Below the pieces are notes generated by a model, which saw nothing but the letters and a program-made list of their open reading frames with translations, was not told the DNA's origin and did no database searches. Of a stretch of DNA of 64,000 bases, positions 1 through 8,295 are shown piece after piece. Origin of the DNA: Bacillus dicomae (GTDB taxonomy: Bacteria > Bacillota > Bacilli > Bacillales > Bacillaceae_G); contig NZ_VHIV01000003.1 in the NCBI RefSeq assembly GCF_006494425.1, positions 1-64,000 of the forward strand, in the 5' to 3' direction. Each line of letters starts with the position of its first letter. Within the stretch, counting starts at the first letter, position 1. The position numbers and the translations under genes are program-made.

Positions 1-171
1 ACACAAACAATTAGACCTCAAGAAACATCTGATACCTCAACACAAACAATTAGACCTCAAGAAACATCTGATACCTCAACACAAACAATTAGACCTCAAG
101 AAACACCTGATACCTCAACACAAACAATTAGACCTCAAGAAACACCTAATACCTCAACACAAACAATTAGA
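1..171 (+). repeat. 39-bp tandem repeat (13-aa coding repeat)
   Basis: Four full 39-bp units start at 1, 40, 79 and 118, and a fifth, partial unit starts at 157. Units 1 and 2 are identical; units 3 and 4 differ by one or two bases. The unit length is a multiple of three, so copy-number change keeps the frame. The array probably continues upstream of the window. Confidence 0.95.
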
Positions 172-618
172 TCCAAAAAAAACTCTGGTATTTCTGCAAA
201 ATCATCAAAAACCCAAAAATCTTCTCGAGTTTTATTAAAATTAAGTGATACTTTTAATACTTCACTAACCTCCAAAAAATTTATACTATTGCAAGATAAT
301 TCGCAATTATTATTGAATCAAAAAGAATCTTATTACCAAATAGATACATCTAATAATATTGAAGAAATAAAAATTGAAATTAAAAAATTACTATATGATT
401 ATCAATTAATTAATTTATACATTGTATTATTTTTAGAAGGTATTCATATCAAAGGCTTTATACTGCATATTAGCGAAGAGCTAGTTACTATTATTGGACC
501 AAACTTAAAAGTAGAAAGTAATTCAGCTGATAATATTATAGAATCACCAAACAGAATTACCATAAAGATTGAAATGATTCAAGCGATTGGTGATGCGGAA
601 ACTCCTCTCTCAAGTTAA
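1..618 (+). CDS. Partial repeat protein with a possible CotB/DUF2642-like C-terminus
   Basis: The frame is open from base 1, so the 5' end lies outside the window. The first ~170 bases encode tandem copies of the 13-residue unit TQTIRPQETSDTS (later copies have P for S and N for D). A Ser/Lys-rich linker follows, then a C-terminal segment of about 100 residues rich in Ile/Val/Leu, with the stretch GFILHISEELVTIIG. That stretch resembles the small beta-rich DUF2642/CotB-type domain of spore coat proteins, but the match is by eye only. An internal TTG at 289 could look like a start; the repeat frame running through it shows the gene begins further upstream. A coat or surface role is inference; the partial, repeat-bearing ORF itself is certain. 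Confidence 0.75.
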   Translation, partial: TQTIRPQETSDTSTQTIRPQETSDTSTQTIRPQETPDTSTQTIRPQETPNTSTQTIRSKKNSGISAKSSKTQKSSRVLLKLSDTFNTSLTSKKFILLQDNSQLLLNQKESYYQIDTSNNIEEIKIEIKKLLYDYQLINLYIVLFLEGIHIKGFILHISEELVTIIGPNLKVESNSADNIIESPNRITIKIEMIQAIGDAETPLSS

Positions 619-627
619 GATAAATTT

Positions 628-670
628 GTATATCAATATGGATAGTAGTTATGTATCCATATTGATATAC
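628..670. terminator. Perfect 17-bp inverted repeat, probable terminator hairpin
   Basis: GTATATCAATATGGATA (628-644) pairs perfectly with 654-670 across a 9-base loop, 10 bases after the stop of the repeat protein. There is no T-tract, so it may be an RNA stabiliser or a protein site rather than a classical intrinsic terminator. Confidence 0.5.
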
Positions 671-920
671 AGCTATCGTGGTAATATGAAATTAATATTT
701 CTTCTTGAGATTGCATTGAATGTATAAGTTCTCATTTAAGTTGTTTTTGTATATCTTCTGTAACTGTTGGCTTCGGATTTTTATTTAAATCGATTAGTAT
801 TTCAAAAATTCCTGCGAACTATTCCGACATACGTTATATACGGTAAGTATACATAAGTTCTGTTTAAAGCGTGAATTAGTAACGAAAAACCACCGTTCAA
901 AAGTATGGGGCTTTATATTT
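671..920. other. Intergenic, nothing recognised
   Basis: AT-rich sequence between the hairpin and the converging nuclease gene. I see no open frame with a ribosome binding site and no convincing RNA structure. Confidence 0.5.
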
Positions 921-1394
921 TTATGAATTTAGCATGTCGATAAGCGAGTTGCCATCAATTAATTCAATGTTCTTATTTGCTGCATATTGTCTTGCGTTCT
1001 TATTGAAATGACTTAGTGTTACGAAATATCCTCCAACAGCATCAGCATCCACAATTGCGCTATGAAGCTTCTGAATAAAGGGTCTTCCAATGGAGTTTTT
1101 CGTATAGCGTTTTACCTCGACGAATTTCATTTTATTCCCTTTATAAAGAATGATGTCCTTGCCGCCATCGTTAGAGCCAGAAGTTACTTGAACTTTATAA
1201 CCAAGAGAACGAAAGACATCAGCTACAAAATATTCAAATTCCCTCGGATCCATTACTTCTAAATTGCTACGAGTTGCACTTCTTTTGATTCGCTCGGTTC
1301 TAATTTCTTCAGGTGTTACGTGCGGACTTTTTGTTATTGCACCAATTAGGAAAACAACTACAAGCAATGCTATTGCCCAAATCATGCAATTCAC
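921..1394 (-). CDS. Membrane-anchored Mrr-like restriction endonuclease domain protein
   Basis: A 157-aa protein with one N-terminal transmembrane segment (residues ~3-20), a basic linker and a PD-(D/E)xK nuclease fold of the Mrr type. The Mrr-like helix DPREFEYFV (49-57) is followed by D80 in GGKDIIL and by E93-V-K95 in FVEVKRY, the expected catalytic triad. Full-length Mrr proteins carry an extra N-terminal DNA-binding winged helix; this one has a membrane anchor instead, an arrangement common in small Bacillus proteins. It lies 27 bp downstream of the XRE regulator on the same strand, so the two are probably co-transcribed. Substrate is unknown; cleavage of modified or incoming DNA is a family-based guess. 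Confidence 0.8.
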   Translation of the reverse strand: MNCMIWAIALLVVVFLIGAITKSPHVTPEEIRTERIKRSATRSNLEVMDPREFEYFVADVFRSLGYKVQVTSGSNDGGKDIILYKGNKMKFVEVKRYTKNSIGRPFIQKLHSAIVDADAVGGYFVTLSHFNKNARQYAANKNIELIDGNSLIDMLNS

Positions 1395-1421
1395 CTCAGT
1401 ATGAGTATGTCCAAATGATGA

Positions 1422-1622
1422 TTATTCTATTTCTTCATCTTCAATCCAAATTTCTTCTAATTTCATTTCCAATACACGTGCAATGCGATAGGCTACAGGT
1501 AAGGTTGGAAGTCCACCTTTTATTAAATTAGTCATTGTGGATGTTGCAATCCCAGCTTTTTTAGCAATAAAGCTGTATTTAATTCCACGTGCATCCAAAA
1601 TTTCTTTCAAACGACTTTCCAT
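1422..1622 (-). CDS. XRE/Cro-type HTH regulator
   Basis: A 66-aa protein consisting of almost nothing but a helix-turn-helix: YSFIAKKAGIATSTMTNLIKGG (split here as helices ~16-26 and 27-38) followed by the typical PVAYRIARVLEMKLEEIW end of small XRE proteins such as YozG. A ribosome binding site (AAGGGTG on the minus strand) precedes the start. It is transcribed divergently from the mobile-element remnant at 1762-3971 and upstream of the Mrr-like gene, so it is a candidate regulator of one or both. Confidence 0.85.
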   Translation of the reverse strand: MESRLKEILDARGIKYSFIAKKAGIATSTMTNLIKGGLPTLPVAYRIARVLEMKLEEIWIEDEEIE

Positions 1623-1761
1623 ATCATCACCCTTTTTTAGTTGTCCTACGAATTTTTTCTCGAAGGACAGGCAAAATCCTCCTTTCTAGGTCATATACCT
1701 TTATCAAGACCATGAGGAATACCAAGTGGAATCAAGGACATCAAGAAGGGAGAGGACGCAT

Positions 1762-1896
1762 ATGCGTTGGCAATACTCAAATTTAAACGAAACGCCTTAC
1801 CTATATCCATCGAAAGAGTTGAGAAATATGTATTGGGGTTCTAATGGCAAGAAAGAAACAAACAAACGCAATTGTGGATCACATGGAAAGACATGA
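1762..1896 (+). CDS. Small hypothetical protein, 44 aa
   Basis: ATG preceded by GAGAGGA, encoding MRWQYSNLNETPYLYPSKEL and a hydrophilic tail. Its 3' end overlaps the start of the next ORF in another frame. No family recognised. It is the first ORF of the decayed conjugative-type cluster, and the tail after residue ~26 could be shadow sequence if the gene has been shortened. Confidence 0.35.
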   Translation: MRWQYSNLNETPYLYPSKELRNMYWGSNGKKETNKRNCGSHGKT

Positions 1897-2017
1897 GGTT
1901 TTTAACAATCGTGAATATAAAGGCTATTACCGTTTATCCAACGATATTATGGATGATTTATATGAAGATGAGGATGAAGTGCTGGAGTGGGGAGATGTCA
2001 TTAATGAGAACACCTAA
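1844..2017 (+). CDS. Small acidic hypothetical protein of the mobile-element remnant
   Basis: A 57-aa ORF that starts MARKKQTNAIVDHME and ends in a strongly acidic tail (DDLYEDEDEVLEW). The basic start, acidic end and codon usage look like a real protein. Just inside its 3' end an ATG at 2004 opens a 16-codon ORF that ends at 2054 and overlaps the TTG start of the next gene, which suggests a compact coupled operon leading to the coupling-ATPase pseudogene. Function unknown. Confidence 0.5.
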   Translation: MARKKQTNAIVDHMERHEVFNNREYKGYYRLSNDIMDDLYEDEDEVLEWGDVINENT

Positions 2018-2050
2018 GGGATTACAACTCATTCGAAAAGAGGGATTCAA

Positions 2051-2233
2051 TTGACAATCGTTGGTGAAGCGGTAGTAGTATGGACTGCAACAGGCTTGTC
2101 AGTGATTACGATGAAGGTTGCAGAAAAAATGGGGCAGAGTGTTCCACGTTGGCTTCCACGAATGACCATGTACACAACGCTCTCAGGCTCGTTCTTGTAT
2201 CTTCTACGTTATGTTCTTTTCGCGTTTCTATAG
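2051..2233 (+). CDS. Small membrane protein, 60 aa
   Basis: TTG start that overlaps the stop of the preceding 16-codon ORF (TTGA overlap) with AGAGGG seven bases upstream, a pattern of translational coupling. It encodes two hydrophobic segments (residues ~3-22 and ~39-59) separated by the basic stretch PRWLPR. Small membrane proteins commonly sit upstream of FtsK-type coupling proteins in Bacillus conjugative modules. It may be truncated, since coding-like sequence continues in another frame after the stop. Confidence 0.45.
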   Translation: MTIVGEAVVVWTATGLSVITMKVAEKMGQSVPRWLPRMTMYTTLSGSFLYLLRYVLFAFL

Positions 2234-2351
2234 GGGAATACCAACGTGGAATTTTAGGACATTTACTGGTCGTTGGCATAAAGCGTGTACGGGAGTATTC
2301 CGAAAATAAGGGATATATACCCTAATAAAGGGTATATGGGGAGTGGAGAAA

Positions 2352-3561
2352 ATGATTGAATTATTACTCGTTCCAGCTGCAGGTATAACAGTGGCATTAC
2401 TCGGTGAAAAGTCCAAAAGTAAAAATGATGATAAGCGAAAAATACAGGTGTTTTTTGAAGTAGCTGGTATTGCGATTAAAAGAAATAATGAATAAAAATT
2501 GCGATATCCAAAGTTCCAAAAACAAATTGATGATGATCGTAGTACGACCTATGTTTACACTTTACCGCTTGGCATGCCCAGTAAAATTATTCAGAAGGTA
2601 GAGGATGTGGTAAGCGAGGGACTAAATAAACCAGTACGGATTCAGTACGATAATTATAAATTGAATATTCGTGTATTCTGCAGAGAAATACCGAAGAACT
2701 GGTCATGGTCAATGGATTTAGTAACGAAAGGAAAATGGCGTATTCCAGTTGGCCAGAGTTTAGAAACAATTGTTTATCACGATTTTGATGTGAGGCCGCA
2801 TATGGCTATAGGTGGATTAATTCGCATGGGGAAAACTGTCTTTCTTAAAAACATGTTTGCTTCCTTATCGTTAGCGAATCAAAATCATGCTCATTTTTAT
2901 TTAATTGATTTAAAAGAAGAAGGACTCGAATTTAGCGAATATAAAAAGCTAAAACAAGTTGAAAAAATCGCAAAAACATCAGAGCAAGCACATGGTATGC
3001 TGTTAAAAGTAATGGAGAAAATGCATGAGCGTGGGAAGTACATGAAAGAACGTGGCATCAAGAATATTGTTCATACGAAAGAAAAAGACCGGTATTTAAG
3101 GGGCGGTACTCGCGCCTGCAAAAGGATTACCGAGGGCTCATAATAAAATGCTGGAAGAGTGTCAATACATGCTTAGTCACATTGCGCGTGTTGGAGGAGC
3201 ACAAGGGTTTCGTATTGTCTTCTGTACGCAATATCCGACAGGAGATACATTGCCAAGGGTAGTAAAACAAATGGCGAATGCGAAACTTGGTTTCCGTTTA
3301 CCGACTCGTACTGCATCAGAATTTGTTATTGATCAGCCCGGATTAGAACAACTACCATCTATTCCAGGAAGAGCTATATATATGAAGGAAAACTTCACCG
3401 TATTGCAAGTGCCGTATATCGATGACAAGGTTATGTGGGAACATCTAAAAGAATATGAGGTGGAAAAACATGAATATCCAGAGTCACATGAAAATCAACC
3501 GTCAGATTTGCAATACTTGCGACGATTAGAAAGCTTCAGTTTGCAACAAGGAGACATTTGA
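2352..3561 (+). pseudogene. FtsK/SpoIIIE-type conjugal coupling ATPase, broken
   Basis: Reads as one gene with two lesions. From ATG 2352 (preceded by GGAGTGGAGA) the frame encodes MIELLLVPAAGITVALLGEK and continues to an in-frame TAA at 2493-2495. The same frame resumes at once (KLRYPKFQK) and carries the P-loop GGLIRMGKTV near 2812-2841, typical of YdcQ/ConQ-like proteins of ICEBs1-type elements. Near 3093-3105 the frame changes. The downstream frame reads GAVLAPAKGLPRAHNKML, then HIARVGGAQGFRIVFCTQYP and a normal C-terminus ending at 3561. The hydrophobic Walker B strand expected just before this junction is missing, so a small deletion caused the shift. The product would be non-functional for conjugation. 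Confidence 0.85.
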
Positions 3562-3971
3562 TGAGTGTTCATGATATGGGCGGTATTCGAAATGCAAACC
3601 GTATTATGTGAGATTTAAAACCATAAGTGAGTAAAACAATGTAAGGGAAGGAATACGTATATTATTTGAACAAAGAAGGGCATGCCATGTTCGGTGATGA
3701 TGGGAAAGTTGTGTCGAGAGGAAAACTAGCTCATGCACTATTATGGAATGCAGCATGGTTGCATTTATTTTGTCCGGACGATTGGCAGATTGGAACGGAT
3801 ATACGTTATATAAAGAACAAAGAGAAAAAGAAAATAGTTCCTGATGTGAAGTTTCGTGATGAAGAAAGTATACTTCATGCAGTTGAGCTAGATCGTTCGC
3901 ATGAGGAAGGTGTAACATGTCTTTACTTAATGTTAAATATGAATTATGAGAAAATTCATTTAGAAGATTAA
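3561..3971 (+). pseudogene. Replication-relaxation (Replic_Relax) protein remnant with a foreign tail
   Basis: The ATG at 3561 overlaps the coupling-ATPase stop (TGATG). The frame reads MSVHDMGGIRNANRIM, then stops at 3609, DLKP, stop, VSKTM, stop, GKEYVYYLNKEGHAMFG, and on through LLWNAAWLHLF, DWQIGTDIRY and VPDVKFRDEE to AVELDR. These are hallmarks of the HTH-containing replication-relaxation family of Bacillus plasmids and ICEs. There are three in-frame TGA/TAA codons. After AVELDRSH (about 3904) the homology ends, and the last ~20 codons (CLYLMLNMNYEKI) instead match residues ~105-120 of the protein at 8555-9034, so the 3' end is a deletion or recombination junction. An ORF of 101 codons remains open from 3666. 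Confidence 0.75.
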
Positions 3972-4012
3972 TATTATCTATATGTTCAATTACATAATGG
4001 TTGAAATTTGTA

Positions 4013-4044
4013 AGAAAAGCACCGACTTAAGATGTTCTTTTTTA
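4013..4044 (+). terminator. Degenerate intrinsic terminator
   Basis: AAAGCACCGACTTAAGATGTTCTTTTTT is an imperfect version of the hairpin after the gene at 8555-9034 (AAAGAACAC/GGTGTTCTTT), supporting common ancestry of the two 3' ends. Confidence 0.6.
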
Positions 4045-4303
4045 GTTTTATTGTAAAGTTATTGTAAATGATAAATACAATACATCATATATATTATATA
4101 ATTAGAATGTATGAAATTAATGATTCGGGAGGTGCTGTATATGATAACTACTTTTAATTTTTAAAGAGTCGTTTTGATAATGTTTTATTTGGATAAATAG
4201 TTTTTACTTTTCTTTTAAATACTTGGTTTAAATTGATTAGATTAAGTAATTAATTTCTAGTTTTTGATGATCAAGAAAAATGAAGAAAGGAAGTAATCAT
4301 TTT
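4045..4303. other. Promoter region upstream of the pPIWI_RE-like gene
   Basis: Very AT-rich. A good ribosome binding site (GGGAGGTG, 4127-4134) precedes an ATG at 4141 that opens only MITTFNF before a stop, so a seven-codon leader peptide is possible. No other structure is evident. Confidence 0.35.
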
Positions 4304-6691
4304 ATGGAAAAATTACGGTTATTAACATTTGAAAATATAGTAGAACCTCTTTTAAACGAAAGTGTATCATTTATATATTTTCCTATTGAATGGCTCGATA
4401 TTGTAGAGATACATTATAAGACATTTTTATTAACGAGTAAGTTGAAACGATTGAATGAAAGATTATATGATATGTTTTCTGATATATTATTTATTCAGCA
4501 TAATCCATATGTATTAAATGAAAATACACCATGGATTGTATCGAAAGAACCTATTAGAAAAGAACAACTCGATTATATTTTTCAAAGTTGGTATGAGGTT
4601 ATTCATGATTGGAAACCTAATAAATTAATAGAATCGCCAAAATATGAATGGCATTACGATTTGATTTCTAATTTAACAGTACTACATGATAAAGAAGTAT
4701 ATTCTAAGTGGGTGCCCGCTTTAATTTCACATATTTTTTGTGAACGTCCCGTACAATTAGAAAATATAAATGAAGAAGATATATATTTTTCTCCTCTTAG
4801 ATCACAAAATATTTGTGAGGCGATGTCTGAACCTATTAAAGATGAAAAAACACAAGATTATTTTGCCTATGTATATCGGTTCGAGTATATAACGCGCGGA
4901 GGAGAGAACATTCCATTATTAAATGTTTCAATAGGAATTCGGAGATTTTATCAAGAATATAACCATCCAGACATTCCTTTGCTAGTAAGACGAAAACGGG
5001 GCATGGTATTAATTTCTACTCCAGAATTTGCATTGAATAATAAAAAATTACGGTTTGTAAAACTAAAAGTACAACAAGCTACAAACGGTATAAAGTGGAT
5101 TAAGATATTTAGAAATTTAAAAGATGATTTTCGTATAGGTGGAGAAGTTGAATTAGAGCATATTCTTCAATATCCGAAAGATTATATGTTAGGGACAAAT
5201 ATTAGGGTGTTGCTTCCATACAATGAGAGAATATATAAAGTTCAAGGTACTAAAATACAACCTGGTATAAAAGTAAAAGAAAGAGAGGATCTATTTATAG
5301 GGTTCCAGCAAAAATTCTCTTATTTCACAATACTACCAGAATGTAAAAGAATAGCAACAAATGATGAAAATGAATTATTCCCTTTAATTGCACCGAAAGG
5401 ATTAGAGACTATAACATTAGAAATATGGTCTGAAAAAATATCGATGGAAGTAGAACAAGCGTTATTTGAAAGTAAAATTGTGATAGCGCAAATTGGTGAG
5501 TCATCATATGTATTAAATGCAGATTCTTCAGTATTGTTAAAAATAGTAAGGTATAATATTGAAAAAGTATTGCAAAACCCATATAAAATGCAGTATTGCC
5601 AGAAATACAAAGTGAATTTAGTGGAGAATGTTATGAAAGCGGTTTATTATACTGCGGGGGAGCGCAATGATGCGACATTGGCGTTAATTGCAATGAAAAA
5701 TTGTGATGGGCGTGAGAAAATTGATCCAAAGCAAATTGTTAGAGAAGGATTTGCACGAACAAACCGTATTTCAGCATTTATTAATTTATTTATAGGCCAA
5801 AGTGTATCTCGTAAAACTATTATAGATGGTATTTTGAGTTTATTAGAACAAAAAGGATTTTTGAAACGTAGTTGGAATAAGATAAATTTACCTTGTACAT
5901 ATGTTAATTTATCAATTGAACGAATCTCGAAATTTGATTTCTTACCTATTATTTCACAAATAAAAGGAAAAGAAATTTCATATAAATTATATGGGAATAC
6001 AGAGTGGCAAACGATTGATCGTTTATTATTAAATATAAATAAACATAATACCTTTTTGCCGCAGCCTTCAAAAAGAAATGACATGGGAATTCAATTTAAA
6101 CAATTTGTTTCTGAAACATTAGCGGAAATTTTACAATATGCAAAAGAGCAAAATGGGCAAGTATACTTCATTATAGATGCAAATGTAAGAAAACATTGGA
6201 TAAAAGAATTGCAAAATAAAAAAATTGATATAGATACTTTCCCTGAAATTGTTCCGGATGTGTTAAAGGTTCCAAACTTAAATATTATAAGAATAAATAC
6301 ATCTTTTGATGTACCAAAATACGGTGCGATAGAATGTGATGATATACTGGATAGTACGAGTTTATATATAGATCAAAAAGGAATGTATTATAGCACTGGT
6401 GAGTATTCGTTTAATGGTAGTGAAACATTGCAGCGAAACATACTCGAAATTTTACCGCTAGGTGTAAAAGCTGTAGAAAGGAATTATATTGCCAAAATGG
6501 TGCATTACATGTGCTGTAATTCAAGTATGCTTTTGGAAAAGAATATACACATGCCGTATTCCATGCATATGGCGAAAGTTATAAAAAGCTATATGACTGA
6601 TATAGATGCAAGAGAGTTTAAAGAGTTTGATGATGAATTGGATGTAGATATAATGAAAATAGAAAAGAAAGATTCAATTATTCTTCTTTAA
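4304..6691 (+). CDS. Putative pPIWI_RE module protein (prokaryotic PIWI-related), orphan
   Basis: A 795-aa soluble protein. I chose ATG 4304 because AAAGGAAG lies ~10 bases upstream; an in-frame ATG at 4280 has no such site. The N-terminus (LRLLTFENIVEPLL...FIYFPIEW) resembles the pPIWI_RE_X/DUF3962 domain. The C-terminal ~330 residues resemble the RNase H-like pPIWI_RE domain (DUF3893): REGFAR at 480-485, a strand ending in D625 (FIIDANVR), NIIRINTSFDVP at ~660-671, GMYYSTGEY at ~692-700, and the PIWI-like end MPYSMHMAKVIKSYM at ~750-764. In described pPIWI_RE systems (Burroughs and colleagues) the gene sits with a DinG-type helicase and a PD-(D/E)xK nuclease and is thought to act in RNA- or R-loop-based defence. 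Neither partner is adjacent; a dead conjugative element lies upstream. The assignment is from pattern memory only. Confidence 0.6.
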   Translation: MEKLRLLTFENIVEPLLNESVSFIYFPIEWLDIVEIHYKTFLLTSKLKRLNERLYDMFSDILFIQHNPYVLNENTPWIVSKEPIRKEQLDYIFQSWYEVIHDWKPNKLIESPKYEWHYDLISNLTVLHDKEVYSKWVPALISHIFCERPVQLENINEEDIYFSPLRSQNICEAMSEPIKDEKTQDYFAYVYRFEYITRGGENIPLLNVSIGIRRFYQEYNHPDIPLLVRRKRGMVLISTPEFALNNKKLRFVKLKVQQATNGIKWIKIFRNLKDDFRIGGEVELEHILQYPKDYMLGTNIRVLLPYNERIYKVQGTKIQPGIKVKEREDLFIGFQQKFSYFTILPECKRIATNDENELFPLIAPKGLETITLEIWSEKISMEVEQALFESKIVIAQIGESSYVLNADSSVLLKIVRYNIEKVLQNPYKMQYCQKYKVNLVENVMKAVYYTAGERNDATLALIAMKNCDGREKIDPKQIVREGFARTNRISAFINLFIGQSVSRKTIIDGILSLLEQKGFLKRSWNKINLPCTYVNLSIERISKFDFLPIISQIKGKEISYKLYGNTEWQTIDRLLLNINKHNTFLPQPSKRNDMGIQFKQFVSETLAEILQYAKEQNGQVYFIIDANVRKHWIKELQNKKIDIDTFPEIVPDVLKVPNLNIIRINTSFDVPKYGAIECDDILDSTSLYIDQKGMYYSTGEYSFNGSETLQRNILEILPLGVKAVERNYIAKMVHYMCCNSSMLLEKNIHMPYSMHMAKVIKSYMTDIDAREFKEFDDELDVDIMKIEKKDSIILL

Positions 6692-6700
6692 ATAATAGTA

Positions 6701-6743
6701 GACAAATCCTGCTCATTATATCGGTCAGGATTTGTCATTTTTT
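6701..6743 (+). terminator. Intrinsic terminator of the pPIWI_RE-like gene
   Basis: GACAAATCCTG (6701-6711) pairs with CAGGATTTGTC (6726-6736), followed by TTTTTT. Confidence 0.9.
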
Positions 6744-6816
6744 CATGTAAATAAGGATATCTTTTGTCATGTATCTTTTCTTTTACGTATTTACTTTATT
6801 TACATACAGGATTAAG

Positions 6817-6903
6817 ATGTTTTTTAGAAATAAAAAACTACATCAAACGGAAAAGCAGTATGAATTGATTCAAAAGAAATTTGAAAGGAATGAGGAATTG
6901 TGA
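6817..6903 (+). CDS. 28-aa basic peptide overlapping the next gene
   Basis: ATG 6817 encodes MFFRNKKLHQTEKQYELIQK and eight more residues; its TGA overlaps the GTG start of the membrane protein at 6900. The upstream ribosome binding site is weak. The overlap suggests a coupling leader; function unknown. Confidence 0.4.
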   Translation: MFFRNKKLHQTEKQYELIQKKFERNEEL

Positions 6904-7673
6904 AGAAATTAGATGTGCTATTAATGTTATTGAGCGGCCTCTTTCCAGTTGCAGGAATTATAAAGCAAATCCCACTAGAACAGTCTTTATATATTGGGGG
7001 CCTTTTATTTTTTACTAGTTTCGGTAGTTATTTTGCGAAAAAAATATATTCACGCATATGTAGCTGGATAGCGTATGCTCCATTTATAACACTACTGTTA
7101 GTCATTTGGTATCAAGATATTTCAATAAGTTCAATAATAGCGAACGCGAAAATTGCCGCTTGTATCGCTTTAATTCCATGTCTATTCCGTTTTCGTACAT
7201 ATGGACTTACATTCGGTTTAGTCTCTTTATGGGCCGCTTTACTATGGGATATTAAAGAAGTACAGTCGTTAGTCATACTTGAACGTATGTCGAGTTTAAT
7301 GACAAGCAATTTCAAATATATTATGCTTTTAGTTGGTGGACTTATATTAGGTGGATTACTTGCGATGTTAATTCACCGAAGAGAGAAAGATGTTAATAAA
7401 CAAAATATAAATCTATTTCAACAAAAAAAGAAGCGCAAAAAATTATCATTTAAGATTCCATTTCCAAGATTACCGAAATTTAAGATGAAATTATTTAAGT
7501 TTGGCGGAAAAGTATCAAAACGAAAAACACCAGAAAAAATACGTGAGCATAATTACGAAGAACCAGCTCCAGCTGCAACATATGAAACGCCAGAGCAAAT
7601 ACATCAATATAAAGAAGGTACTGCGCAAGGACAAACGAGGATGGAACGTCGTAGAAACAGGTATAATGCATAA
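6900..7673 (+). CDS. Hypothetical multi-span membrane protein with basic cytosolic tail
   Basis: A 257-aa protein with a GTG start (GGAATGAGG upstream, overlapping the preceding ORF's stop). Roughly six transmembrane segments occupy residues 1-160: near 5-20, 28-45, 52-70, 80-95, 100-117 and 139-158. A highly basic, Pro-rich cytosolic tail follows (KKKRKKLSF, then FPRLPKFK) and ends in RMERRRNRYNA. No known family recognised. A single-gene or two-gene transcript is likely, since terminators flank it on both sides. Confidence 0.75.
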   Translation: MKKLDVLLMLLSGLFPVAGIIKQIPLEQSLYIGGLLFFTSFGSYFAKKIYSRICSWIAYAPFITLLLVIWYQDISISSIIANAKIAACIALIPCLFRFRTYGLTFGLVSLWAALLWDIKEVQSLVILERMSSLMTSNFKYIMLLVGGLILGGLLAMLIHRREKDVNKQNINLFQQKKKRKKLSFKIPFPRLPKFKMKLFKFGGKVSKRKTPEKIREHNYEEPAPAATYETPEQIHQYKEGTAQGQTRMERRRNRYNA

Positions 7674-7687
7674 GAAATTTCAGTTAA

Positions 7688-7735
7688 CCCTTTAATGATT
7701 TATCATTGAATTAATAAATCATTAAAGGGTTTTTT
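7688..7735 (+). terminator. Intrinsic terminator
   Basis: CCCTTTAATGATTTAT pairs with ATAAATCATTAAAGGG (7714-7729), followed by six T. Confidence 0.95.
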
Positions 7736-7818
7736 ATGTAATTAAATATAGATTGCTAATGAGGAATTCATAGCATAATCTAAAGTTGAGGACTTAAATA
7801 AAATAATGGGAGGACAAA

Positions 7819-8235
7819 ATGCTTTTTATTACATATATTTCCGTCTGCATATTATTCTTAGTTAGCTTTTTACATGTTTATTGGGCTTTTGGAGGTAAGT
7901 GGGCGACAAATAGTGTCATTCCAACAAAATCTGGAGAAAAGGCGTTTACACCAGGTTTAGGAATGACATTGTTCATTGCGTTATTATTAAGTATGGCAGC
8001 AATGATTTTATTGCAACAAACAAATATAGTTCATTTTGCATTTCCAAATATTATTATTCAAATAGGATCCTGGGTTTGTATGTTTGTTTTTTTCATAAGG
8101 GTAATTGGTGAGTTTCGTTATTTTGGTATTTTTAAACGCGAAAAAGATACGCATTTTGCTAGAATGGATACTGTTTTATTTATACCACTTTGTGCATTTC
8201 TATCTTTATCTTTCTTATTAGCAATTGTAACGTGA
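7819..8235 (+). CDS. DUF3995 family membrane protein
   Basis: A 138-aa protein with four transmembrane helices (about 5-25, 50-68, 78-98 and 115-136). The first contains SFLHVYWAFGGKW, followed by TPGLGMTLFIA and RVIGEFRYFGIF, all typical of the DUF3995 family of small four-helix membrane proteins. Function of the family is unknown. ATG is preceded by GGGAGGAC. Monocistronic, with its own terminator. Confidence 0.8.
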   Translation: MLFITYISVCILFLVSFLHVYWAFGGKWATNSVIPTKSGEKAFTPGLGMTLFIALLLSMAAMILLQQTNIVHFAFPNIIIQIGSWVCMFVFFIRVIGEFRYFGIFKREKDTHFARMDTVLFIPLCAFLSLSFLLAIVT

Positions 8236-8257
8236 ATGTATAAATATATGAATGTTA

Positions 8258-8295
8258 AATAAGCGGCCTCTGTGCAATCAGAAGCCGCTTATTTT
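8258..8295 (+). terminator. Intrinsic terminator
   Basis: AATAAGCGGC pairs with GCCGCTTATT (8284-8293) and is followed by TT. Confidence 0.85.

Noticed and set aside
1-171. CRISPR-like array
   Set aside because: The units abut without spacers, and the 39-bp period is an open reading frame encoding a 13-residue repeat.
2080-2325. 81-codon plus frame overlapping the small membrane protein
   Set aside because: It has no ribosome binding site and lies out of frame with the coupled TTG-started ORF, which has better context.
5647-6084. 145-codon minus-strand frame inside the pPIWI_RE-like gene
   Set aside because: Antisense shadow of a long, coherent protein; no start signals.
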